Of a DNA stretch of 64,000 nt, positions 1-7,526 are shown in pieces. The stretch comes from Hyphomicrobiales bacterium (GTDB lineage: Bacteria > Pseudomonadota > Alphaproteobacteria > Rhizobiales > JAJFHB01). How positions within the stretch are numbered: the stretch's first letter is position 1; every line of letters starts with the position of its first letter. The stretch spans positions 93,285-157,284 of the forward strand of contig JAJFHE010000038.1 in assembly GCA_021775755.1 (NCBI GenBank). Reading direction: 5' to 3'. The notes below the pieces were generated by a model, which did not search any database, had not been told where the DNA came from, and worked only from the letters and a program-made list of their open reading frames with translations. Made by a program: the position numbers and the translations under genes.

Positions 1-2254
1 GGATGGACGTGTCGCCTTCGCGGAAATTGGTCACCGTTACCCCGGACAGGATGGCGTTCAGCGCCTGCGCGACGTCCTCGGAGGTCAAGCCGGCGCGTCT
101 GGCTTGCGCCTGATCGACATTTACGGCGATACGCGCAGTGCGGTTGCCCCAGTCGTTCTTGATATCTCGCGCGCCGGGAACCTGCCGCAATCGGCTTTCC
201 AGATCGGTGGCGAGGTTGAAAAGCACATCGGCATCTGCGCCATAAAGCCGGTACTGCAGAAGCCCGGCCTCTCCAGCCCCCATTGACAAAGGCTTCACTT
301 CCGCCCGGGCTTCCGGCAACGATTTCAAAACGAACTCACGTGTCCTGTCCATTAGCTCGCCGATCACCGAGTGATCCTTGATGTTCACCAGTATGAATGC
401 GCGATGGGGATCTGGATCGATCGGGTTCAGGGACAGGAAGAAGCGCGGGCCGCCGGAGGCCACATAGGACACTGTATTGATGATTTCCGGATTCGCGGTT
501 CTGTCGTTAAGCCAGACGTTGAGCCGCTCAACATTATCCAGCGTCGAATAAACGTTCGAACCCACCGGAAGGTCAAGGTAGACCTGATACTGGGCGCGCT
601 CTGACGCAGGAAAAAAGATCTTCGGCACAAACTGGAGTATCCAGACCGCAAGAACGAGGCTGGCGATCACGCCGGCAAGTGTGAGCAAGCGGAAGCGAAG
701 GATCGCTGCGAGAATGGCTCGGTAGGCCCGAAAGAGGCGATTTTCTTGGCTTGCCGCGCCTCCCGCCGCAACGGGAGCCTTCATGAACCAGTAGCAAAAC
801 AGAGGTGTCGTGGTCATCGCCAGGAACCATGAGCTCAACAGCGCAATGGCGATGACAAGCGACAGCGAACGGGTGTACTCGCCCGCGACATTGTCGGCGA
901 GCATCAGCGGCATGAACGCAAGAATTGTCGTGAGACTTGAGCTGAGCAGAGGCAGCGCCATATCCCTGCCGGTGGTAGCGCACGCCTTCATGCGCTCCAC
1001 GCCCATTGCGAGGCGCCGGCTGATCTCCTCTGCGATGACGATGCCGTTATCCACGAGAAGGCCAAGTGCAATTATGAGCGATGCCAGTGACATGCGCTCA
1101 AGCTCAATACCGATATAGCGCATGACAATAATCGACATCAGCATTGTCAGCGGCACCATCGTGCCGACGATCAGGCCGGTGCGCCACCCCAGAAAGATCA
1201 TGACGACGGCAAGAACGATTGCGACGGTTTGATAGAGATTACTGAGGACGCCATCGAGCGCGGTCGCAATGTCGTCGGGCTGGTAGGTGATGAAGCGGAG
1301 CTGATAGCCAATGGGCAGTGTGGTTTCCAGGGTTGTCACGCGGTCCCTCAATTCGGTCCCGAATGCCAGGGCATCGAATTGATCGATCATGGAAATCCCG
1401 ATCACGATGGCCGGCACACCATTGAAGAATGCGGGGGCCTTTGGCGGGTCCCGGTAAGCCCGCGAAATAGTCGCGATGTCTCTCAGGTAGGCAACCTGTC
1501 CGTGCTGATTGGGAATTTCGATCGGCACAGCCCCGATATCATCGACGGTTACAAAGTTTCCGGAAGGTTCGATTGCGTAGAAAATGTTCCCGGCCTGAAT
1601 TTTGCCGCCAGGAAGAATGATGTTCTGGCTTTGAAGTGTTGTCATGAGGTCCGCAGCGGAAACGCCCAGTTGGGCGAGCATGGAGTTGTTGAATTCGATG
1701 AATATGTTTTCTTCTTCGATCCCGAACAGCTCGATTTTGCGCACACCCTCCACGCTGTAGAGCTGATTGCGCAGGGATCGTGCGGTTGCCCGCATCTCGG
1801 CCATGGAAAAGCCCTCTGCCGTCAGCGCGATCGTCGCCATGGCAACATTGCCGTAGTCGTCGTTCACCTGAATGAGGCTCGTGCCATCCGGCAGATCGTC
1901 CTGGATGTCCTCCATCTTGTTGCGCAGTTGCTGCCATATTGGCGCCACGTCGAAATACCGGTCGTGCAATTCCACGGTTACCGTTGCGCTGCCGCTTCTC
2001 GAAACCGATGTAATGGTCTCAACCTCGGCAAGCTCGCGGGCTTTCTCCTCGATCTTGCGCGTTATCAGTTCTTCCACCCGCTCCGGGGCCATGCCCGGAA
2101 ATTGAGCAGTGACCACGGCCGACCTGATGGTGATCTTGGGGTCTTCACGCGAGGGATGCGACGTAAAGCTGTACGGTCCGCCAAGCGCAATGAATATTGC
2201 GAGCAGCAAAAACACCATCCGGTTTTCAAGCGCCAGCCTGCTCAATCCCCCCAT
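1..2254 (-). CDS. RND-family efflux permease, C-terminus beyond left edge
   Basis: Inner-membrane proton-driven multidrug or metabolite pump of the AcrB/HAE1 type, about 750 residues visible. The start is the ATG at 2254, five bases after the stop of the adaptor gene, so the two are co-translated. The product opens with MGGLSRLALENR and a first membrane helix, followed by porter-domain sequence. A proton-relay helix reads LGLLVDNGIVIAEE, where AcrB has two adjacent Asp; here only the first Asp is kept and the second is Asn. A second hydrophobic block begins near KIFFPASERAQYQ, as in the second half of RND pumps. No outer-membrane factor gene is visible; it may lie beyond the edge. Family assignment is firm, substrate unknown. 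Confidence 0.93.
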   Translation of the reverse strand, partial: MGGLSRLALENRMVFLLLAIFIALGGPYSFTSHPSREDPKITIRSAVVTAQFPGMAPERVEELITRKIEEKARELAEVETITSVSRSGSATVTVELHDRYFDVAPIWQQLRNKMEDIQDDLPDGTSLIQVNDDYGNVAMATIALTAEGFSMAEMRATARSLRNQLYSVEGVRKIELFGIEEENIFIEFNNSMLAQLGVSAADLMTTLQSQNIILPGGKIQAGNIFYAIEPSGNFVTVDDIGAVPIEIPNQHGQVAYLRDIATISRAYRDPPKAPAFFNGVPAIVIGISMIDQFDALAFGTELRDRVTTLETTLPIGYQLRFITYQPDDIATALDGVLSNLYQTVAIVLAVVMIFLGWRTGLIVGTMVPLTMLMSIIVMRYIGIELERMSLASLIIALGLLVDNGIVIAEEISRRLAMGVERMKACATTGRDMALPLLSSSLTTILAFMPLMLADNVAGEYTRSLSLVIAIALLSSWFLAMTTTPLFCYWFMKAPVAAGGAASQENRLFRAYRAILAAILRFRLLTLAGVIASLVLAVWILQFVPKIFFPASERAQYQVYLDLPVGSNVYSTLDNVERLNVWLNDRTANPEIINTVSYVASGGPRFFLSLNPIDPDPHRAFILVNIKDHSVIGELMDRTREFVLKSLPEARAEVKPLSMGAGEAGLLQYRLYGADADVLFNLATDLESRLRQVPGARDIKNDWGNRTARIAVNVDQAQARRAGLTSEDVAQALNAILSGVTVTNFREGDTSI

Positions 2255-2258
2255 TGCG

Positions 2259-3353
2259 CTATTCCGCACCTTCGAGGCGGCGAACCTTCATCCCGTCGAC
2301 CAGAAACGATACGCCTGCGACGACAACAATGTCCCCCTCCGAGATATCGCCGGCCACGGCTATGTCATTGTCGCGAATGCTGATCACCTGGACCGTGCGC
2401 CTGCGAACAACCTGTTGCTGTGGGTCAAAAATGTAAATGTGCGCCTCATCGCGAGTGCCGGACACCAAAAGAGCTGTGTTGGGCAGGACGAAGCCCTGAT
2501 CCGTGGCAGCATTCTCGAATTCAAACACAACCTCAGCTGTCATTCCGGGCCGCACACGATCCGGCGGGTCATTCAGGGCGACCTTGACCGGGAACGCGTT
2601 GGCGCTGATCGCGCGCGATCCGATATCGCTGATAACACCGCTCGCCTCCAGGCCATCCAGTGTCGGAAGCACGACGGCAACCGAGTCAAGCCGGTTGATG
2701 GACGAGATCAGCGATTCAGGCAGGCTTACTTCCACGTTGAGAGAAGTTTCGTCGTGGATCTGGACGATTTTCTGACCAGCGGTAACCTCGGTAAAATTGT
2801 CCACTGCGCGCTCTGCGATGAGACCGTCGAAGGGCGCTCTCAGTGTTGTGTTTCTGAGGTCGCGCATGGCGATTTCGAGCCGGGTTTTTGCGACTTCGAC
2901 GCTGCTTTGTGCGGCTTCAAAATCGGCCAACGCGGCATCGAAATTCGTTTTGGTGGTAAAGCCCTTTTCGTAAAGCGTTGATTGCTGGTTATGTTTTTCG
3001 CTGGCATCTCGCAATCGCGCATTCGCCTGCGCCAGCTCGCTTTCCGCTGTCTGGACCCGCAACCGGTAAGGTTCCTGATCGAGCTGAGCAATCTCGCTGC
3101 CTTCTCGCACCGTGTCGCCGAATTCCACGCCGATCGCCAGCACACGGCCACCGATTTCAAATGAAAGATCGGCGACCACATCGGATTCTACGATTCCGGA
3201 TAATCGCCTTGCCTGGTATCCAGCACGTGTATCGACAACGACAGTCTTGACGGCACGGACAACTTCCGGCGTCGCTTCCGGCGGCTCATCGCAGCCAGAT
3301 ACACCGAGCAACATGCACGCTGCCAGAACTGCTTTTCCCAAGAACTTCTGCAT
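2259..3353 (-). CDS. RND efflux periplasmic adaptor lipoprotein
   Basis: Membrane-fusion protein (HlyD/AcrA family) linking the RND pump to an outer-membrane channel; 364 residues. The chosen ATG at 3353 has a GGAAAC just upstream and gives a clean lipoprotein signal peptide with lipobox GVSGC (Cys21); reading further upstream adds 72 residues of implausible sequence. Visible parts are the barrel-sandwich region around VVADLSFEIGGRVLAIGVEF, a coiled-coil hairpin with LDQEPYRLRVQTAESELAQA, and the beta-barrel LRAPFDGLIAERAVDNF. It is transcribed before the permease, from the divergent region shared with the HtrA gene. No dedicated TetR/MarR regulator is adjacent. Confidence 0.93.
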   Translation of the reverse strand: MQKFLGKAVLAACMLLGVSGCDEPPEATPEVVRAVKTVVVDTRAGYQARRLSGIVESDVVADLSFEIGGRVLAIGVEFGDTVREGSEIAQLDQEPYRLRVQTAESELAQANARLRDASEKHNQQSTLYEKGFTTKTNFDAALADFEAAQSSVEVAKTRLEIAMRDLRNTTLRAPFDGLIAERAVDNFTEVTAGQKIVQIHDETSLNVEVSLPESLISSINRLDSVAVVLPTLDGLEASGVISDIGSRAISANAFPVKVALNDPPDRVRPGMTAEVVFEFENAATDQGFVLPNTALLVSGTRDEAHIYIFDPQQQVVRRRTVQVISIRDNDIAVAGDISEGDIVVVAGVSFLVDGMKVRRLEGAE

Positions 3354-3437
3354 TGTTTCCCCTACGATACACCGTGCCACCGTGCGATACCCGCACGTCC
3401 ACCAAGCATCATCGATATAGCCCAGTTTTTCACCGGA

Positions 3438-3454
3438 TTTGCATCTGGTGCAAA
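3438..3454. promoter_or_regulatory. Inverted repeat in the divergent efflux/HtrA promoter region
   Basis: TTTGCA-TCTGG-TGCAAA, perfect 6-base arms around a 5-base spacer, about 85 bases upstream of the adaptor start and 95 bases upstream of the HtrA start. It has the form of a dimeric regulator site. No binding protein can be named from sequence. Confidence 0.4.
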
Positions 3455-3499
3455 CATTACAGAGATTTAACGTGCAGGAAATGCGCTTGTAATGGCACC

Positions 3500-3516
3500 G
3501 CGACCATATTGGTCGC
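3500..3516. promoter_or_regulatory. Inverted repeat in the HtrA leader
   Basis: GCGACCA-TAT-TGGTCGC, perfect 7-base arms with a 3-base centre, ending 32 bases before the HtrA start codon. It could be an operator or an mRNA hairpin in the 5' leader; the tight 3-base centre favours a protein-binding DNA site. Confidence 0.4.
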
Positions 3517-3548
3517 AGATAACACTCAAACCGTTGGAGATCGCGAGC

Positions 3549-5180
3549 ATGCTTTCGAGCCGTCAACACAACACCCTGCGGTCATCGAAGCCGCGCACCA
3601 AGCTGCCTCTGGCGCTTGCACTGGCAGGACTTCTGGGCGCGACAGCGCTCACGGTGCCGTTCTTTGCCACAAACGACAATATGAGCGCTGCGCTGGCAGC
3701 CGAACAACAGACTTATGCCTTTAACCCCACACAGGGTTTTGCCGATTTGGTAGAGCAGGTGCAGCCTTCCGTGGTCAGCATTCAGGTTAGTTCGGGCGGC
3801 ATCGAATTGTCGTCGAACCAGGGACAAAGCCGTCGCGAATCGCCAGACAGCAGTGAGCGCGACGAGAGTGGCGCGGGCGTTGAGAAGGGCCAACGGGGCC
3901 GTGAGGGAGAACAAGACGGAGGCCAGCGGCGCGGTAGCCAGGGAAGTGAAGAGCACGATCGCGATGAGCGTCAACATGGCCAGCAGCGGCGTGGCAACGG
4001 ATTCGAGCAAGGACCAGGTAACGGCGGCAGACGCCCTGAGCCTTACGCCGAAGCACAGGGTTCGGGATTTATCATTTCAGCCGACGGTTACGTTGTTACA
4101 AACCATCACGTTATTGAAGGCGCCAGCCACGTCGAAGTGACACTTAATGGTGGTCAGTCGTTTCCTGCCGAAATTGTCGGACATGATGCGAAAACGGATC
4201 TTGCGCTGTTGCGCATTCAGGCCGATCGCGAGTTTGAGTTTGTTTCCTTCTCGAGCGAAGAGGCTCGCGTAGGAGACTGGGTGGTCGCCGTCGGCAATCC
4301 GTTTGGACTGGGCGGTACGGTCACCACCGGCATCGTGTCGGCGCGCGGCCGCGACATTGGCTCGGGGCCATACGATGACTACCTTCAGATCGATGCACCC
4401 ATCAACCGGGGCAACTCGGGCGGGCCGGCGTTCAATCTCAACGGTGATGTTATCGGCGTCAATACGGCGATCTATTCGCCGTCTGGAGGTAACGTCGGCA
4501 TTGGGTTTGCAATTCCCGCTGCGATTGCCCTTGACGTCATCGAAGAGCTGCGCGACGACGGAATTGTCACCCGTGGCTGGCTTGGCGTTCATATCCAATC
4601 CGTCACCGAAGACATTGCCGAAAGCCTTGAACTGCACAATGCCGCTGGCGCGCTTGTAACAGAAGTGCGGTCGGGTTCTCCCGCGGCAATAGGTGATCTT
4701 CGGGTTGGCGACCTGATCGTACAGGTCAATGGCGAGGACGTCGCGGATCCAAAGGATCTGGCACGGCGGATCGCCCTGATTGACCCGGGCCAAACCGCCG
4801 AGCTCGCGCTTCACCGTGAGGGCGAACTCATCAGCATTGCCATCGAAATCGGCGAGATGCCGGGTACGCAGCACCAAGCGTCGGCGAGTGAGCCGGAGGA
4901 TGTTGAACGTACTGCGGTCGAGGTGCTTGGGCTGACACTTGAGCACGCCGACGGCGACGGCGTTTTGATCTCTTCCGTTGACGAGGACAGTCTGGCTGCT
5001 TTGACCGGCTTGCGCGAGGGCGATGTCATACTGCGTATCGGCAACGAAGCCGTCAGCGTCCCAGGCGACGTTGAACGCGTATTTGAAGAGGTGCAGGCTG
5101 ATGGCCGGAGCGTGTTGCTTATGCTTGTAAGAAGCGGCGAACAGCAACGGTTTGTAACGCTGAAGCTTGATCGCGGTTAG
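3549..5180 (+). CDS. DegP/HtrA-family periplasmic serine protease (Do-like)
   Basis: Periplasmic protease/chaperone of envelope quality control, 543 residues from the ATG at 3549, which has GGAG nine bases upstream; a longer reading from 3492 lacks a signal peptide at its N-terminus. The N-terminus carries a signal sequence (residues about 17-50). The trypsin-like domain shows the triad His187 (TNHHVIEG), Asp217 (KTDLALLRI) and Ser290 (RGNSGGPAF). Two PDZ domains follow (about 325-415 and 450-540). Residues about 90-168 form an Arg/Glu/Gln/Gly-rich low-complexity insert between the N-terminal strand and the protease core, longer than in E. coli DegP. It precedes an OmpR-type regulator and sensor kinase, which suggests envelope-stress control. 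Confidence 0.95.
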   Translation: MLSSRQHNTLRSSKPRTKLPLALALAGLLGATALTVPFFATNDNMSAALAAEQQTYAFNPTQGFADLVEQVQPSVVSIQVSSGGIELSSNQGQSRRESPDSSERDESGAGVEKGQRGREGEQDGGQRRGSQGSEEHDRDERQHGQQRRGNGFEQGPGNGGRRPEPYAEAQGSGFIISADGYVVTNHHVIEGASHVEVTLNGGQSFPAEIVGHDAKTDLALLRIQADREFEFVSFSSEEARVGDWVVAVGNPFGLGGTVTTGIVSARGRDIGSGPYDDYLQIDAPINRGNSGGPAFNLNGDVIGVNTAIYSPSGGNVGIGFAIPAAIALDVIEELRDDGIVTRGWLGVHIQSVTEDIAESLELHNAAGALVTEVRSGSPAAIGDLRVGDLIVQVNGEDVADPKDLARRIALIDPGQTAELALHREGELISIAIEIGEMPGTQHQASASEPEDVERTAVEVLGLTLEHADGDGVLISSVDEDSLAALTGLREGDVILRIGNEAVSVPGDVERVFEEVQADGRSVLLMLVRSGEQQRFVTLKLDRG

Positions 5181-5208
5181 TGTTCAGATCGCCGTTTTCA
5201 CCCGAACA

Positions 5209-5234
5209 GGTTCCCGCTCACCCCTGCGGGAACC
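5209..5234 (+). terminator. Hairpin after the HtrA gene
   Basis: GGTTCCCGC and GCGGGAACC form a perfect 9-base-pair stem with an 8-base loop, 29 bases after the protease stop codon. No T-run follows, so it may be a weak terminator or an mRNA-stabilising structure between the protease and the two-component genes. Confidence 0.5.
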
Positions 5235-5404
5235 GGCGGTCACGCGGGCTTAACGGCCTGGTTCCCCCCGGAATGGAAGCTTCGCGTGACCGCACCCCCC
5301 AGCTGCGGGGCGGCGCAAGCTGAAACCGACAGCGCAACAATTCTGTGATATCCATGAACACGAATCTGACGCTCCAAAAAGCCTCTACAATCGAACAGGA
5401 TCGG

Positions 5405-6085
5405 ATGCGTATTTTGCTTATTGAGGATGATCGCGAAGCTGCGGCCTATCTCAAGAAAGGCCTTGGCGAAAGCGGTCACGTTGTCGACCATGCGAGCGAT
5501 GGTGAAGAAGGCTTGCTGTTGGCGCGTGAAGCTGTCCACGACGTGTTCGTCGTCGACCGCATGCTGCCGAGGCTGGATGGTCTCAAAGTCATAGAAACTT
5601 TGCGCGGAGAAGGGGTCAGTACCCCGGTTCTGATTTTGAGCGCCCTTGGCGAAGTCGATGACAAAGTAAAAGGGTTGCGGGCGGGCGGTGACGACTATCT
5701 TGCAAAACCCTACGCGTTTTCGGAGCTTTTGGCGCGCGTCGAAGGTCTTGCGCGCCGTGGTCATGCTCAGTCAATGGAAGCAAAATACACCGTCGGCGAC
5801 CTTGAGATCGACATGCTGTCGCGCAGCGTAAAGCGCGCCGGCAACGAAATTACACTCCTGCCGCGAGAGTTCAAACTCCTTGAGTATCTGGCGCGCCACG
5901 CGGGGCAGGTGGTTACGCGCACTATGCTTTTGGAGAATGTCTGGGACTATCATTTTGATCCTCAGACCAACGTCATAGACGTTCACATTTCCAGACTACG
6001 TGCCAAAATAGACAAGGGCTTTTCTGAGCCCCTGCTGCATACGGTGCGCGGGGCGGGGTACACGATCCGTGGCGGCACTGGCTAA
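5405..6085 (+). CDS. OmpR/PhoB-family response regulator
   Basis: DNA-binding response regulator of 226 residues. The receiver domain starts MRILLIEDD, with phospho-acceptor Asp51 (VVDRMLP) and the conserved Lys in DDYLAKPY. The C-terminal winged helix contains LLPREFKLLEYLARH and VHISRLRAKID. The start at 5405 has AGGA at normal distance and gives the family's usual length; an upstream ATG at 5345 would add 20 non-conserved residues. The stop overlaps the start of the kinase gene by 17 bases, so the pair is translationally coupled. Placement after an HtrA protease suggests an envelope-stress sensor pair, by inference only. Confidence 0.95.
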   Translation: MRILLIEDDREAAAYLKKGLGESGHVVDHASDGEEGLLLAREAVHDVFVVDRMLPRLDGLKVIETLRGEGVSTPVLILSALGEVDDKVKGLRAGGDDYLAKPYAFSELLARVEGLARRGHAQSMEAKYTVGDLEIDMLSRSVKRAGNEITLLPREFKLLEYLARHAGQVVTRTMLLENVWDYHFDPQTNVIDVHISRLRAKIDKGFSEPLLHTVRGAGYTIRGGTG

Positions 6086-7463
6086 ACTCGTTCGCACGTC
6101 GACCTTTCGGCTCGCCGCGGGTTATCTGGTTCTATTCGCCGTTTCGGTTGGCGCGATCCTCGGATACGTCTACTGGAACACAGCAGTTCTGCTCGAGCGC
6201 CAGATCAATGACACCATCGAAGCTGAGGTCACCGGGCTTGCCGAACAATACAATGAGGGCGGCATAGACAGGCTGCTCCGCACCGTGCGCGACCGCAGTG
6301 CAAAAGCAGACGACAGCCTCTATCTGATCGCAAACTTCTCCGGCCGCGGTCTTGCCGGCAATATGGGGGGAGTGCCGCGCGAGGTCTCCGGCGTATCAGG
6401 CTGGGCGGAATTTCCCTACAGCATTCGAACCGCGGACGGTGTCGAACCTCACCGTGCGCGCGCCTACCACACGAATTTGCAAGGCGGGTTCAAACTGATT
6501 GTCGGCCGTGACATCGAAGAGCGGCTGCGTTTCACATCCCTCATTCGCCAAACCCTGTTCTGGGCGCTTGGTCTGACGCTGGCACTCGGCCTGGCCGGTG
6601 GTTTTGCCATCAGCCGCAATTTCCTCAAACGCATCGACTCTATCGGCGAAACGAGCCGCCACATTATGGGCGGTGACTTGAGCGAACGCATGCCCATAAG
6701 TGGTACGGGCGACGAACTCGATCGGCTGGCCACCAGTTTGAACGAGATGCTGGATCAGATTGAACGTCTGATGACCGGACTGAAGGAGGTTACGGATAAC
6801 GTGGCGCATGATCTGCGCACGCCGCTGACCCGGTTGCGCGCCCGTGTGGAGGATGCACTGCGCGCGAACTCAAAACCCGTCTACCGCGCTGCGCTTGAAC
6901 AGACCCTCGGTGAGGCAGATAATCTCCTCAGAACGTTTTCCGCACTGCTCAACATCGCAAGAACTGAATCCGGCGAGGCAAGGTCATCATTTTCCTTGAT
7001 TGATGTCGCCGAAGTTGCAGGCGACATAGCCGAGCTCTACGAGCCGGAAATCGAGGAAGCTGGCGGTCAACTGGAAGTCGCCGTGGCAAGCGGCGCGATG
7101 GTTCGCGCCGACCGTCAGTTGTTGGCGCACGCAATAACCAATCTGCTCGACAACACACTGAAATACGCGGCGGCGCATTCGGAGGATGCATCCAGTCTGT
7201 CCGTTCGGCTCACCGTAAGCCTCAGCGGCGGAGATGTGCTCGTTGAAGTATCCGACAATGGTCCGGGCATTCCTGAGGCCGAACGCAAGCGTGTAATTGA
7301 GCGGTTCGTTCGCCTTGATTCCAGCCGGTCAGAGCCCGGCAGCGGTCTCGGTCTGTCGCTCGTCAATGCGGTCGCAAAGCTGCACGGCGGCGCGCTTGAG
7401 CTGGGAGACAACGCACCCGGTCTGACTGTTCGCCTGAAGCTGCGCGCCGCAAACGAGGATTGA
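6069..7463 (+). CDS. Two-component sensor histidine kinase
   Basis: Inner-membrane kinase of 464 residues, partner of the preceding regulator. A GTG at 6069 is used, inside the end of the regulator gene. Two membrane helices (about 12-36 and 160-180) bracket a periplasmic sensor of some 120 residues. A HAMP segment follows (about 181-235), then the dimerisation domain with phospho-acceptor His247 (NVAHDLRTPLTR). The ATPase domain has the N box (NLLDNTLKYA), the G1 box (DNGPGIPEAE) and GSGLGLSLV. All catalytic motifs are intact. The stimulus is unknown. Confidence 0.94.
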   Translation: MAALAKLVRTSTFRLAAGYLVLFAVSVGAILGYVYWNTAVLLERQINDTIEAEVTGLAEQYNEGGIDRLLRTVRDRSAKADDSLYLIANFSGRGLAGNMGGVPREVSGVSGWAEFPYSIRTADGVEPHRARAYHTNLQGGFKLIVGRDIEERLRFTSLIRQTLFWALGLTLALGLAGGFAISRNFLKRIDSIGETSRHIMGGDLSERMPISGTGDELDRLATSLNEMLDQIERLMTGLKEVTDNVAHDLRTPLTRLRARVEDALRANSKPVYRAALEQTLGEADNLLRTFSALLNIARTESGEARSSFSLIDVAEVAGDIAELYEPEIEEAGGQLEVAVASGAMVRADRQLLAHAITNLLDNTLKYAAAHSEDASSLSVRLTVSLSGGDVLVEVSDNGPGIPEAERKRVIERFVRLDSSRSEPGSGLGLSLVNAVAKLHGGALELGDNAPGLTVRLKLRAANED

Positions 7464-7526
7464 ACGAGGGCGCACGCGTCTGTTAAGTGCTCACTGGCAG
7501 GTATTTCAGACGGCGGATGGAGTGAC

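Noticed and set aside
1229..2383. 384-codon open frame on the plus strand
   Set aside because: It is antisense to the RND permease and adaptor, which show clear family motifs; the protein from this frame resembles nothing I know.
4077..5147. 356-codon open frame on the minus strand
   Set aside because: Antisense to the HtrA protease, whose triad and PDZ domains are intact.
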